Positions 1 through 9,256 of a DNA stretch of 64,000 bases are shown here, piece after piece. How positions within the stretch are numbered: the first letter of the stretch is position 1; every line of letters starts with the position of its first letter. This stretch comes from Anaerolineales bacterium (GTDB lineage: Bacteria > Chloroflexota > Anaerolineae > Anaerolineales > Villigracilaceae): the NCBI GenBank assembly GCA_014379595.1, contig JACMLM010000069.1:82693-146692 (forward strand), written 5' to 3'. The position numbers were made by a program, and so were the translations under genes. Below the pieces are notes generated by a model that was not told where the DNA came from, ran no database searches, and saw only the letters and a program-made list of their open reading frames with translations.

Positions 1-1
1 T

Positions 2-985
2 CTATTTTTTATTTTTAGTACGCCTGCCAACAAGCCCGCCAAACAATCGTTCATTTACTGATGGATAATCTGTCGGCTCGCGCTGCATCTCGACCCAGTT
101 GGCAGAAGTGCGTTCGTTCAACCAGTTTGTACGGCCTTCCTGCGCGGATTGCATTCTATCTTTTACGCCTTCATCATTCCCTTTTTCGATATCATCACGC
201 AAAGCATGTAAAGAGGCGATCATTAAATTTAACGAGCGCGTTACATTATCACGGTTATGCAAAGCCAGCATTTGTAATGACTCAGCATCATCTTTTTGCA
301 TTGCAGAAGTTGCAGCGATGAAAGCGCGCCCCGCCAGTTTACGTCCATCTTTCCAACCTGGCTGATCTACAGTTGCATTCAGTAAAGCGACTGATACTAA
401 TTGAGGCAGAAGATGTGTAGAAACCATCAAACCATCTGATTCAACGATATCGGTTAGCATGGCAGTTGCACCAAATAATTTTACAAGGTCTGAGACCAAC
501 TCCACAGCTTCACCGGGGGTGCCGGGAGGGGAATCAACGAGGAAAATGCTTTTCGAAAACAGATCAGCTTTGGCTGAGTCCAGACCCGTTCCTGTTTCGT
601 GTAAAAATTCAGGGCCGACCGTTGGAACAAGTCCCACATAGTAACTTCCTTCGGGAAGAAGATCCTGCGCCCATTTCGCTACTTCAGATTTGATGGGTGC
701 GGTATCGATCACCACAGTTCCATCTATGAGATCGGATGCAATAAATTCCAGGGTCTCACGCACCTGATGCACAGGCAAAGCAAGCAAAACAATGCGCGCA
801 TCTTTTACCGCTTTAGGAAGATTGTGTTCGGTTTTTTCAACAGCGCCTTTTTTTTGTGCAGCGCGCTCCACTGATATTTCTATATCATGCCCCACTGTGG
901 ATATAATATTTTTATGTTGTGCAAGCGCCATTCCGATGGAAGCACCGATCTGGCCAAGACCAATAATTGTGATTTGTATAGGCAT
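2..985 (-). CDS. TyrA-like prephenate/arogenate dehydrogenase family protein
   Basis: 327 aa, complete; the stop is at the very edge of the window. The N-terminus has a Rossmann dinucleotide motif (IGLGQIGASIGMAL) and the whole length fits the TyrA family, which oxidatively decarboxylates prephenate or arogenate for tyrosine synthesis. ATG 985 is preferred over an upstream alternative start because GAGGG lies just before it. The position of the family's HPM.G motif reads GLVPTVGPE, so the usual catalytic histidine is not seen, and the later conserved His region reads ESDGLMVSTHLLPQ. The family call is firm; catalysis of the TyrA reaction is uncertain. A -10 box lies at 1014-1019. Confidence 0.7.
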   Translation of the reverse strand: MPIQITIIGLGQIGASIGMALAQHKNIISTVGHDIEISVERAAQKKGAVEKTEHNLPKAVKDARIVLLALPVHQVRETLEFIASDLIDGTVVIDTAPIKSEVAKWAQDLLPEGSYYVGLVPTVGPEFLHETGTGLDSAKADLFSKSIFLVDSPPGTPGEAVELVSDLVKLFGATAMLTDIVESDGLMVSTHLLPQLVSVALLNATVDQPGWKDGRKLAGRAFIAATSAMQKDDAESLQMLALHNRDNVTRSLNLMIASLHALRDDIEKGNDEGVKDRMQSAQEGRTNWLNERTSANWVEMQREPTDYPSVNERLFGGLVGRRTKNKK

Positions 986-1013
986 GTTACCCTCGCAATA
1001 GTTTGATGACGCG

Positions 1014-1019
1014 ATTATA
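1014..1019 (-). promoter_or_regulatory. -10 box for the tyrA-like gene
   Basis: TATAAT on the minus strand followed by CGCG, about 28 nt before the ATG at 985. Similar TATAATC(A/G)CG strings precede the genes at 6506 and 18314. No good -35 was found at 17 bp. Confidence 0.5.
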
Positions 1020-1043
1020 CTGCCAATGTCCTCGTTAAATGGC

Positions 1044-1072
1044 GAGAACCGCGGACGCCGACCGCGGTTCTC
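1044..1072. repeat. 11-bp perfect inverted repeat, GC-rich hairpin
   Basis: GAGAACCGCGG at 1044-1054 and its reverse complement at 1062-1072 around a 7-nt loop, between two divergently transcribed genes. It lacks a T-run, so it is not a typical terminator; a small dispersed palindromic element is one reading. Confidence 0.6.
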
Positions 1073-1228
1073 TTGGTAAAGGAGGAGAAGAGAAATCACC
1101 TTACAACGCTAAATTTATCATGATTGCCCCAAAAGTACTTGACGCCTAACCTACGCTTCCCCTACGATTGTCCGACAATTAACAGGATTGCAGGCGATTT
1201 CAGCATTTTTTCTTGTGAAGGCCAACAA

Positions 1229-1753
1229 ATGACTCTCTCTTCTCAAAAAACTTATCTTGGTGAATTAAAAAACACTGCTCTTGGAGATTTTCGCCTCGCT
1301 GCCTCCGACTTGGGCCTGCTTGCCGTTGAATGGGCAGACTCTCAACCCGAGCTGGATTCGTACTTATTGCGCCTGAAACGGCCTATTGAATCCAATCAGA
1401 AAATAATTCAACCTTACGCAAAAGAACTGGGAGAATACATAAAAGGAAAACGCCGCGAATTCACCTTCCCCATTGACTGGTCAAGTTTGCGGCCATTTCA
1501 GTTAAAAGCATTGAAAATGGTTTTTGGAATTCCTTATGGTGAAATCCGCACATACGCTGATATTGCCATACAAATTAATCATCCCAACGCATACCGCGCT
1601 GTTGGACGGGCGAATGCCACGAACCCCATGCCGATTGTGATTCCATGTCACCGCTTGATCGGCAGAGATGGAAAATTACATGGTTATGGTGGTGGAGATG
1701 GATTGAAGACGAAGGAATGGTTGTTGAAGTTGGAAGGCGCGGTTATTGCGTAA
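1229..1753 (+). CDS. ogt: Methylated-DNA--protein-cysteine methyltransferase
   Basis: 174 aa from ATG 1229, chosen because GAAGG sits 7 nt upstream; a longer form from 1124 lacks a ribosome-binding site. The C-terminal half carries the MGMT active-site motif IPCHR with the acceptor cysteine, followed by GRDGKLHGYGGG. The DNA-binding region includes GRANATNPMPIVIP. The protein removes O6-alkylguanine adducts by suicide transfer of the alkyl group. The length matches Ogt/MGMT without an Ada N-terminal regulatory domain. A strong hairpin terminator follows directly. Confidence 0.93.
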   Translation: MTLSSQKTYLGELKNTALGDFRLAASDLGLLAVEWADSQPELDSYLLRLKRPIESNQKIIQPYAKELGEYIKGKRREFTFPIDWSSLRPFQLKALKMVFGIPYGEIRTYADIAIQINHPNAYRAVGRANATNPMPIVIPCHRLIGRDGKLHGYGGGDGLKTKEWLLKLEGAVIA

Positions 1754-1755
1754 AT

Positions 1756-1794
1756 AAATATTCCGCAGATTTCAAAAATCTGCGGAATATTTTT
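1756..1794. terminator. Rho-independent terminator after ogt
   Basis: 17-bp perfect stem (1756-1772 with 1776-1792), 3-nt loop, then T-run. It ends ogt transcription and can work in both directions. Confidence 0.9.
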
Positions 1795-1916
1795 ACAACT
1801 ATATAGTTGGCACCATCAACGGTTTGCATCCACTGCATATCATCCTGGTGCTCGTTCGTGCAGGACGCAGGACGTCTTGTTGAGTTGCCTTTCAATCATA
1901 GGGTTTCTCGCCTACT

Positions 1917-2372
1917 TTAATGACAACGAATATCAAGCGTAACATCTAAACCAACATCAAACAAAGTCAAAGTGAAGGATGATTTGGTCTCGTTGGTTTG
2001 ACTTTCTTCAAACTCCAAACGGACTTTGGTCACAGTCGGACTATCATACAATCCATCATATTGTGCACCAAAAGACACGCGTGGAAGCATAATACCTTCA
2101 TAATAGTGCTCAATCTCTTCACGAGGGAGTGTGGAAACCAACGATTGCTGAGCTTCATACGAACAATTATTTCCATTCCCGACTTTGCTCAATTCGCCGT
2201 GCTGTTCAATAACAGTTGTACTAGGTGGTAATGGATAATTGTACAGATTCTTTGCAAACTTCTCCAGCCTAAGGTTATTTGTGTACATTGGCAACCACAA
2301 AGCCAAACCACAGACCATCAAGGGAATGACACCGAGTGCAATTGCTAGGGGGAGACAGCTTTGTTTTTTCAT
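1917..2372 (-). CDS. Small membrane-anchored protein of unknown function
   Basis: 151 aa from ATG 2372; a TTG 9 nt upstream is an alternative. Residues 5-30 form one hydrophobic segment after KKQSC, either a signal anchor or a non-cleaved signal. The rest is a soluble domain containing paired cysteines. I do not recognise the family. The gene is isolated: ogt is convergent downstream and the next gene upstream ends about 130 bp away. No strong Shine-Dalgarno is visible. Confidence 0.55.
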   Translation of the reverse strand: MKKQSCLPLAIALGVIPLMVCGLALWLPMYTNNLRLEKFAKNLYNYPLPPSTTVIEQHGELSKVGNGNNCSYEAQQSLVSTLPREEIEHYYEGIMLPRVSFGAQYDGLYDSPTVTKVRLEFEESQTNETKSSFTLTLFDVGLDVTLDIRCH

Positions 2373-2500
2373 TTCATACAATCAAGAAATATTCTTCGCC
2401 CAGTTTACACCGCATTTAGCAGCCCAACTATGATTTATACAGAATGTACAATATTTCTCTATTAGTCATTTATGGAATCCAAAATTTTATTTCTATTCTT

Positions 2501-3244
2501 TTACATACCCGGTATGTATTTCTGTTCCCACTCTGCAATCGCCGCGCGAATGGCATCTTTAATTTCCAAATCGGGCACATCATCAATGGATGGATATTTG
2601 TTAAGTCCCACATAAACTTCCACGCTGCCGATGGTGCTTTCTGTCAAGCGGATTCCTCTTGTTGCAAGGGATGTATCTATTAAACGCCTTTGGAGAACTG
2701 TATCTATTTGCGCAACAATACTGAGAGACCTGATAGCTTTTTCGTCCACGGGTTTGGCGGATGATATAGGTGGAAGTGGAGATGCTGTCTGTTGAACAGA
2801 GGCAGGTGTCGGCGGAGTCTGACTCGATGTATTGGATGGAGCAGCTGCCTGCAAGGGTTGTCCACCTTCCAGCCAGGGGCGGAAGACTGTGATGAGTTCG
2901 ATCAAGCGCTTTTTCTTGTCAGGCGATAGCACATCAGGAATTGGCCCGCCATCCATTTCAACTACAAAGCGTCCATTATTATCATTTTTGAGACGAAGAA
3001 GTCCGGGGTTATCAGCTGCCGTTGCTATTGTTGTTGTAGAAGTCTCATCAGTGGGGAGCTTTGCTTGAGCTGCAGCGATCTTTCTATCTGCTTCCATCAT
3101 GGCCGTTACAGCTTTGGCTTCCGCTATATCTATTTTTTTGGCTGTGCGGCTGTTGGAATCAAAGAACCCAATGCCCCAACCCACAAGCATGCCAACAATT
3201 AAACCGATGAAAATATAAAAAACAGGAGTGGGTGCGAAATCCAT
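2501..3244 (-). CDS. Membrane-anchored coiled-coil protein of unknown function
   Basis: 247 aa from ATG 3244, just after the stop of fpg, with GAGG in the fpg 3' end as ribosome-binding site. Residues 8-27 form a single transmembrane helix rich in glycine, followed by an Ala/Lys-rich helical stretch (about 32-60). A Pro/Ser/Thr-rich linker (about 145-190) separates this from a C-terminal domain. It is the last gene of the operon that starts at the B12-binding subunit. No enzymatic motif was recognised; a role is not assigned. Confidence 0.6.
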   Translation of the reverse strand: MDFAPTPVFYIFIGLIVGMLVGWGIGFFDSNSRTAKKIDIAEAKAVTAMMEADRKIAAAQAKLPTDETSTTTIATAADNPGLLRLKNDNNGRFVVEMDGGPIPDVLSPDKKKRLIELITVFRPWLEGGQPLQAAAPSNTSSQTPPTPASVQQTASPLPPISSAKPVDEKAIRSLSIVAQIDTVLQRRLIDTSLATRGIRLTESTIGSVEVYVGLNKYPSIDDVPDLEIKDAIRAAIAEWEQKYIPGM

Positions 3245-3246
3245 AA

Positions 3247-4050
3247 TTACCTCAACCGCTGACAATTTGGGCAAACATGTGTGCCGCGTTGACCAACTGT
3301 CAGTTTTTGTATCTTCGTGCCGCAAACTGCGCACGGTTCGTCGTCACGGCCATACACACGAAAATGATTTTGATAATCGCCGCCGCGATAAACCCAGTCT
3401 ATGCTCGCGCCGTTGCGACGGATACCTTCTTTTAGCACAGCGCGGATCGCTTTATGTAATGCATCCGCTTGTTTTTGTGTAACATTATTTGATGCCGCCA
3501 ACGGATGCAATTGCGCGATATGCAAACATTCATCGGTATAGATATTGCCGAGGCCGGCGATGAAAGTTTGGTCAAGCAGCAGCGGTTTTAAATAACGCTT
3601 GCGTGCTTGTAAATTCTCAAAGAGCCATTTTGCTGTGAAACCTGTTCCTAAAGGTTCAGGGCCAAGTTTACCAAGAATTTCTTCCGATTTGTTTGTAAGC
3701 CACACCCGGCCAAACTTACGCGTATCGTTGAAAGCCAGATATTTACGATCAGAAAGGTAAAGTAAAAGCCGATCATGTTTTTCTGGCTTAATTTTACCTG
3801 TTCTTATCATTAAATCCCCGCTCATCCGCAAATGTATAAGGAGATTGTAACTTTCCAGGTTGATGATCAGGTATTTTGCACGACGGGAAACATCGAGGAT
3901 CTTCTGGCCGATAATTTGTTTTTTGAACTGTAATGGGGAAGGAATTGCAAGCGTGCGTGCCCAACGCAAATCAGCGGAGAGAATGGTTTTGCCAACCAGT
4001 TCTGGTTTTATAGCACGGGCGATTGTTTCAACTTCAGGGAGTTCGGGCAT
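3247..4050 (-). CDS. mutM: Formamidopyrimidine-DNA glycosylase
   Basis: 267 aa. The N-terminus MPELPEVETIAR contains the catalytic Pro1-Glu2 of Fpg/MutM, and the C-terminus has the zinc finger CAVCG...CPNC. The enzyme excises oxidised purines such as 8-oxoguanine and nicks the abasic site. The full length and both signatures match the family. It lies 8 bp downstream of prs and 3 bp upstream of the next gene, so it is co-transcribed in the five-gene operon; no functional link of Fpg with its neighbours is evident. Confidence 0.96.
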   Translation of the reverse strand: MPELPEVETIARAIKPELVGKTILSADLRWARTLAIPSPLQFKKQIIGQKILDVSRRAKYLIINLESYNLLIHLRMSGDLMIRTGKIKPEKHDRLLLYLSDRKYLAFNDTRKFGRVWLTNKSEEILGKLGPEPLGTGFTAKWLFENLQARKRYLKPLLLDQTFIAGLGNIYTDECLHIAQLHPLAASNNVTQKQADALHKAIRAVLKEGIRRNGASIDWVYRGGDYQNHFRVYGRDDEPCAVCGTKIQKLTVGQRGTHVCPNCQRLR

Positions 4051-4057
4051 TTAGCTT

Positions 4058-5047
4058 TTACTCGTTAAACATCTCTCCAACGGAGCGGCCTTCATGAGCA
4101 CGTTTAATAACCTCACCCAATAGCGGAGCAACAGAGATGACCGTTAGACGATCTTTCAGGAAATTCATTTTATCGGCAGAGAGGGGAGCGGTATCCGTTG
4201 TAATAATATGCTTAATGGGCAATGATGCCAAACGTTCGGCGCCATTCCGTGAAAGGATGGCATGCACAAAAGCAAGATACACATCCCGTGCGCCATTTTG
4301 TTTTACTACTTCCACGGCCTGTGCGATGGAACCGCCTGTATCTACTTCATCATCCACGATGATGACATCGCGGCCATTGACCTCGCCGATCAAAGTCAAT
4401 GCTTCGGCTTTCGAATCATTTCCGATGCGGCGCTTTTCAATGAAAGCAATCGGCATATCCATATCTGCAGCATAATTGCGGCCCTTCTTTGCAAAGCCAA
4501 GGTCGACTGAAACAACCACAGGGTCATGCATTTCAGAGCGCATATTTTTATTGATGTGATCAACAAGCAAACGGGAGGCGGTCAGTACATCTCCAGGGAT
4601 GGAGAAAAAACCCTGCACCTGCCCTGCATGGGGGTCAAGAGTCATATAGCGATCTGCACCGGCAACTTCGATCATATCTGCGATCAAACGAGCGGTGATG
4701 GGCACACGCGGCTGATCTTTTTTATCGGAACGGCCATAACATAAGTATGGAACAACAGCTGTAATACGTGCCGCAGAATCCAAACGCAGGGTTTGGATCG
4801 TGATCAACAATTCCATTAAGTTACGATGCACCGGCGATGAAGTAGTCTGGATCACGTATACATCTTGTCCGCGTGCACTGCCTTTTAATTTCACAAAAAT
4901 ATTCTCGTTCGGGAATTCGATCATCTCCCGGCCGCTAATGGGCAAGTCAAGATAATTTGCAATTTCCTGGGCAAGTTCCGGTGAACCTGAACCTGCAAAA
5001 AGTTTTATTCCACCATACAATTTTAGATCATGGCTAAATTGACTCAT
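4058..5047 (-). CDS. prs: Ribose-phosphate pyrophosphokinase (PRPP synthase)
   Basis: 329 aa. Shows the family's N-terminal FAGSGSPELAQEIA, the pyrophosphate-site region LDPHAGQVQGFF and the PRPP-binding loop VIIVDDEVDTGGS. The enzyme makes PRPP from ribose 5-phosphate and ATP for nucleotide, His and Trp synthesis. The flexible catalytic loop, RAR-type in the classical enzymes, reads GFAKKGRNYA here, so this is a divergent member, possibly one of two paralogues in the genome. The start codon overlaps the 3' end of meaB by 14 bp. Confidence 0.9.
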   Translation of the reverse strand: MSQFSHDLKLYGGIKLFAGSGSPELAQEIANYLDLPISGREMIEFPNENIFVKLKGSARGQDVYVIQTTSSPVHRNLMELLITIQTLRLDSAARITAVVPYLCYGRSDKKDQPRVPITARLIADMIEVAGADRYMTLDPHAGQVQGFFSIPGDVLTASRLLVDHINKNMRSEMHDPVVVSVDLGFAKKGRNYAADMDMPIAFIEKRRIGNDSKAEALTLIGEVNGRDVIIVDDEVDTGGSIAQAVEVVKQNGARDVYLAFVHAILSRNGAERLASLPIKHIITTDTAPLSADKMNFLKDRLTVISVAPLLGEVIKRAHEGRSVGEMFNE

Positions 5048-6056
5048 TATTCTCCTTCATCAATACCCTCACTGCTTCCCAGGGTGATATTTCTCTCTGA
5101 ATGATTTTTTCAAGCACAGCGTCATATTGTTGCTGTGGAACATCCTGACGAAATCGACTCACTAATGCTTCACGAATCAACGCATCCAACTCGACCTCAA
5201 GCCTGGCACGTTCCCGAACGGCCCAATCTCCGCTTTGACGTAAATGCGCCAAATGCTTTGCAATAGACTCTGCTAATTCTGTAATCCCTTTGCCTTCGGT
5301 AGATACTGTCCTCTTGATAGGAGGAATCCACATCGGCGCAGAAGATGAATCTTGTTTTGGAGCAGCTATCCGCATGGTTGAACCGTGATGTCTGAATACT
5401 CTTTCAGCTGGATGTGCAAGTTCAAGCATCGACTTTAATGCTTTCTCTGTATTCTCTACGCCGGGCCGATCTGCTTTGTTCACAACCAGAATATCGGCGA
5501 TCTCAAGGATGCCTGCTTTTATCGCTTGAATATCATCACCGAGGCCGGGCGCTTCCACAACCAAGGTTGTATGGGCGAGGCGAGCAATATCCACTTCACT
5601 TTGACCCGCACCTACTGTTTCAATAATCACAATATCAAAGCCGGCGGCATCAAATACCTGCGCCATATTTGCGGTGGATTGTGCAAGGCCGCCCAAGGAA
5701 CCACGCGTTGCCATCGAGCGGATAAATACATCGGGGTCACCGGAAAGATCGCGCATTCGCACACGATCACCGAGCACTGCGCCGCCTGTGAACGGACTGG
5801 ATGGATCAACAGCAACAATCGCAATACGTTTGTTTTCAGTTTTCCGATAATGCAAAGCCAGTTGGTTCACAAGCGATGATTTACCCGTACCAGGTGAGCC
5901 TGTCACGCCGATCAAATGTGCTTTGCCAGTTTGCGGAAATAATTCGATTAGTGAAGCGCGACCTTCAGGTAGATTATTTTCTACTTGTGTTAGCAGGCGG
6001 GTTAACGCGAGTCTATCACCACTAAGAACAGCTTCAGAATATGTCATCAAATCCAT
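5034..6056 (-). CDS. meaB: Methylmalonyl-CoA mutase-associated GTPase
   Basis: 340 aa from ATG 6056; an ATG at 6047 is equally possible because neither has a clear ribosome-binding site. Walker A is GSPGTGKSS, followed by VDPSSPFTGGAVLGDRVRM and NKAD, all typical of the ArgK/MeaB P-loop GTPases. MeaB protects and loads B12 on methylmalonyl-CoA mutase. It lies 55 bp downstream of the gene for the B12-binding subunit, which supports this role over the older ArgK kinase name. The large catalytic mutase subunit is not in the window. Confidence 0.92.
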   Translation of the reverse strand: MDLMTYSEAVLSGDRLALTRLLTQVENNLPEGRASLIELFPQTGKAHLIGVTGSPGTGKSSLVNQLALHYRKTENKRIAIVAVDPSSPFTGGAVLGDRVRMRDLSGDPDVFIRSMATRGSLGGLAQSTANMAQVFDAAGFDIVIIETVGAGQSEVDIARLAHTTLVVEAPGLGDDIQAIKAGILEIADILVVNKADRPGVENTEKALKSMLELAHPAERVFRHHGSTMRIAAPKQDSSSAPMWIPPIKRTVSTEGKGITELAESIAKHLAHLRQSGDWAVRERARLEVELDALIREALVSRFRQDVPQQQYDAVLEKIIQREISPWEAVRVLMKENNESI

Positions 6057-6110
6057 ATATAAGAACAAAACACAGAGTATAAATTCACTCTGTGTTTTGA
6101 ATTTACCTTG

Positions 6111-6506
6111 TTAGGTTACAGCCAATCTGACATCACGAATGATGTCTTCAGTAGATGCTCCGGGACCATATACACCGGTCACGCCCATTTCTTTTAAACG
6201 ATGCAGATCTTCATCTGGAATGATGCCTCCAATAAAGACCTTTACGTGTGTTTGTCCGTTGTTGCGGAGCAATTCCAGAAGGCGGGGCGTAAGCGCCATA
6301 TGCGCGCCTGAAAGAATAGAAAGCCCAACTACATCCACATCTTCCTGCAATGCAGCCTCGGCGATCATTTCCGGAGTTTGGCGCAAGCCTGTATATATCA
6401 CTTCCATGCCGGCATCACGCAAAGCACGCGCCACAACTTTCGCGCCACGGTCATGTCCATCCAAACCGGGTTTGGCTACTAATACGCGTATCTTTTTTTC
6501 AGCCAT
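6111..6506 (-). CDS. Methylmalonyl-CoA mutase, B12-binding (small) subunit
   Basis: 131 aa, the size of the stand-alone cobalamin-binding domain of methylmalonyl-CoA mutase. The motif [10 protein letters not shown] contains the DxHxxG lower-ligand histidine, followed by SILSGAH and GGIIPDEDL. With the catalytic subunit, encoded elsewhere, it interconverts succinyl-CoA and methylmalonyl-CoA. It is the first gene of an operon with meaB, prs, mutM and a membrane protein. GGAGG precedes the ATG, and a -10 box lies at 6533-6538. Confidence 0.92.
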   Translation of the reverse strand: MAEKKIRVLVAKPGLDGHDRGAKVVARALRDAGMEVIYTGLRQTPEMIAEAALQEDVDVVGLSILSGAHMALTPRLLELLRNNGQTHVKVFIGGIIPDEDLHRLKEMGVTGVYGPGASTEDIIRDVRLAVT

Positions 6507-6532
6507 GTTTCCTCCAAGGGATTGTTAACGTG

Positions 6533-6538
6533 ATTATA
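6533..6538 (-). promoter_or_regulatory. -10 box of the B12-subunit/meaB operon
   Basis: TATAAT on the minus strand followed by CACG, 26 nt before the ATG at 6506. No convincing -35. Confidence 0.5.
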
Positions 6539-6587
6539 CTATGTATCACAAACTCTCCTCTAGACATATTCCCTATGATTCAAATTA

Positions 6588-6620
6588 CAAAAAACTGACG
6601 CATATCATGCGTCAGTTTTT
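6588..6620. terminator. Bidirectional terminator after ftsK
   Basis: ACTGACGCAT at 6594-6603 pairs with 6607-6616, with A-run on the left and T-run on the right, directly after the ftsK stop. Confidence 0.9.
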
Positions 6621-8960
6621 TTACATTCCATCATCTTTTGGCGGTACAGTTGGGCCATAATCCAGTATCTGCCGCATTTGAGTGGCACCTTCAGGAGGCC
6701 CAATGATCTTTTTATCTTCCATCATATCCACAATGCGTGACGCGCGTGTATAACCGATACGTAATCTTCTTTGCAGCATGGAAACAGAGGCGCGTCCTTC
6801 CTTGCGGACGATTGCCACTGATTCATCATAAAGTGGATCACCATCCGATTTTTTGCCTTCGTCCCATAAATGTGATTGCTTAAGCGGTACATTTGTCGGC
6901 ACTGACTCTGCGGGAGTACCTGCAACTACATTTGAACTTGCACCAGCTGCTTGAGTGCGCCAGTATTCCACCAGATTTTGAATTTCCTGATCTGAAACAA
7001 ATACACCCTGCAAGCGTGCAGCGGATGCAGCATCCGGTGCTTGATATAACATGTCACCGCGGCCAAGTAATCTTTCAGCGCCGGGCTGATCGAGAATAAC
7101 ACGGCTATCAGTATTTGATGCTACAGCAAAAGCGATACGTGCGGGGAAGTTTGCTTTGATGAGACCAGTCACAATATCTACTGATGGACGTTGAGTAGCA
7201 AGGATCATATGAATACCAGTGGCACGCGCCAGTTGAGCAAGACGTGTAATGGTCTTTTCAGTTTCATCTGGTGCGATCATCATCAGGTCAGCTAGTTCAT
7301 CAATCACTACAACCAGATAGGGTAACTTTTTCTGCCCTTGCAATTTCATCTTCGCGTTGTAATCAACGATATTACGTGAACCCACCTGCGCGAACATGTG
7401 ATAACGCTTGTCCATTTCTCGCGTCATCCATTGCAGTGCGCCGATCACACGATCCATTTCAACAACAACCGGGCCAAGCAAATGCGGGATGCCGTTATAT
7501 CCTGTCAACTCGACGCGTTTGGGGTCAACTAAAACAAGACGTAGGTCATCCGGTGTGTTGAAAAGCAACATACAAGTGAGAATGGAATTTACACATACAG
7601 ATTTACCAGAACCCGTTGTGCCTGCAATTAATAAGTGCGGCATACTTTCAATACTGGCAATAATAGGAAGCCCTGCAACATCACGGCCAAGTGCAAAATT
7701 CAAAGGCTTGGTATTGCGTGTATAGGTTTCACTCTCCAAAATATCACGCAAGGCCACCATGGCCATTTCTTCGTTTGGCACTTCAATACCCACATAACTA
7801 TGGCCCGGCACAGGCGCTTGCATACGGATGCGCGGTGCAGCCAAAGCGAGGGCAAGGTCATCTGATAAGGATGCGATCTTGCTGACGCGGACTTTTGTTT
7901 TAACTCCGCCTCTAGTCTCAAGAAAGAGAGGCTCCACTCCGAATTGCGTGATCGATGGCCCGCGGCTGATCGCAACTACCTGTGCAGGCGCGCCAAACGA
8001 TGCAAGTGTTTCTTCAATTAATCGCGCACGCTGCTGAATAAATTCTTCATTGATGGAAGGTGCATTGCCTGAATCGAGAATATCGCCGACCTTTGGCAGT
8101 GTATAGTGAATCACTGTCGAGCCGCTTATTGTGCGTGTGGGTTGGACTGTATTTGATGCAACCGATACTGTAACAGATGGAATGGCGGAAGAATCTATCG
8201 GCGTGAATTCTTCTGTCAATGCCGTTCCTGTAGAGGAAACAGAAGCAGGATTCAGGTCCGTTTTTGATGCGATGGGTTTATTCAACCATATTCTTAATTT
8301 AGCTGATAAAGGCTCGAGCCAGAAGAATAAATCCTGCACTGGCTTATCGAACATCACTGCGATACCAATGATCAGCCATGCGAGCAAGGCAACAAATGCG
8401 CCGCCACTGCCCAGCCAGGACCAAAGCAAGCGTTGGAAGAGCCCACCAAGTGCGCCGCCACCTTTGCCTGTGAGCGCAATAGATTCTGCGGTTTCAGCTG
8501 TAGCGACGAAGCTATGTAAGACGGTGAGAAGTAAAAGGAAGAGAATGATTCCTCCAACTGCGCGTTCCAATGAAAGCGGAGGAATGCGTTCGATCTTACG
8601 GAAGACGAGCCACAAACCAAAAACCAATAATCCAAGCGGTAGAACATAAACCCCCCAGCCAAAAATTTGGGCAAGGAAAAAAATCGCGCCGCCAATAAGG
8701 GCAGAACGATTGGCGGAAATTAATCCTAAAAGAATGATGATGCCGATAAATGCAAGAATGATACCGACTACATCAAGTTTACGTTCTGCTGAAAGTTGAT
8801 CCCACAATGACGGCCCACGAGGAGGTGGCGGCGGAGGTTGGCGATTTTTCCCCTTTGATGACGGTTTGCCAGATGGCGATTCTCCTTTTTTAGGAGGGAT
8901 GATCTTGCCAGCAGGCTTTGTATTTTTCTTGGGTGGGGTGGATGGTTTTAGAAGAGGCAT
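6621..8960 (-). CDS. ftsK: DNA translocase FtsK/SpoIIIE
   Basis: 779 aa. Order of parts: a Lys/Pro-rich cytoplasmic N-terminus (1-55), four transmembrane helices (about 65-205), a variable linker, the RecA-like motor with Walker A GTTGSGKS and Walker B LVVVIDELADLMM, and a C-terminal winged-helix gamma domain (RKEGRASVSMLQRRLRIGY) that reads polar DNA motifs. It pumps chromosome ends through the septum and activates dimer resolution. Length is normal for the family. The start at 8960 has no strong Shine-Dalgarno; a TATAAT at 9030-9035 suggests a leader of about 65 nt. Confidence 0.96.
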   Translation of the reverse strand: MPLLKPSTPPKKNTKPAGKIIPPKKGESPSGKPSSKGKNRQPPPPPPRGPSLWDQLSAERKLDVVGIILAFIGIIILLGLISANRSALIGGAIFFLAQIFGWGVYVLPLGLLVFGLWLVFRKIERIPPLSLERAVGGIILFLLLLTVLHSFVATAETAESIALTGKGGGALGGLFQRLLWSWLGSGGAFVALLAWLIIGIAVMFDKPVQDLFFWLEPLSAKLRIWLNKPIASKTDLNPASVSSTGTALTEEFTPIDSSAIPSVTVSVASNTVQPTRTISGSTVIHYTLPKVGDILDSGNAPSINEEFIQQRARLIEETLASFGAPAQVVAISRGPSITQFGVEPLFLETRGGVKTKVRVSKIASLSDDLALALAAPRIRMQAPVPGHSYVGIEVPNEEMAMVALRDILESETYTRNTKPLNFALGRDVAGLPIIASIESMPHLLIAGTTGSGKSVCVNSILTCMLLFNTPDDLRLVLVDPKRVELTGYNGIPHLLGPVVVEMDRVIGALQWMTREMDKRYHMFAQVGSRNIVDYNAKMKLQGQKKLPYLVVVIDELADLMMIAPDETEKTITRLAQLARATGIHMILATQRPSVDIVTGLIKANFPARIAFAVASNTDSRVILDQPGAERLLGRGDMLYQAPDAASAARLQGVFVSDQEIQNLVEYWRTQAAGASSNVVAGTPAESVPTNVPLKQSHLWDEGKKSDGDPLYDESVAIVRKEGRASVSMLQRRLRIGYTRASRIVDMMEDKKIIGPPEGATQMRQILDYGPTVPPKDDGM

Positions 8961-9256
8961 AACTTGTAAATATAAAGTTTCTAATTATTGATAGGGAGTT
9001 ACGCGTTATGTTAAAGATGATGTTAAATTATTATAGCACAAATGGTCTGTTTTCTTTACAAGGGATCGCATAATGGTTAAGAAAAACGTATCAAATTTTC
9101 CATGATTTTTGCGAAAAATTAAGTGATTTTTTAAACAAGCGATAAGGTACAATTGCATCGCGTTATTACTATTTCTCAAAAAACTTGTCATAGAGAACAC
9201 AAAGTTCTGAGCTTTTTCTCTGTGATCTCAGTGGCTAATCTCGCAAGGACTCCATA
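8961..9256. other. Divergent intergenic region ftsK / rnz
   Basis: Holds a probable ftsK -10 box at 9030-9035 (TATAAT, minus strand), a weak plus-strand TACAAT at 9148-9153, and at about 9182-9245 a string resembling the widespread CACAGAG/TCTCTGTG-type intergenic sequence, which supplies the AAGGA ribosome-binding site of rnz. No gene is visible. Confidence 0.5.

Noticed and set aside
1795..1916. Minus-strand reading DDMQWMQTVDGANYIV that looks protein-like
   Set aside because: It could be another decayed gene tail, but no parent gene is in the window and the stretch is too short to judge.
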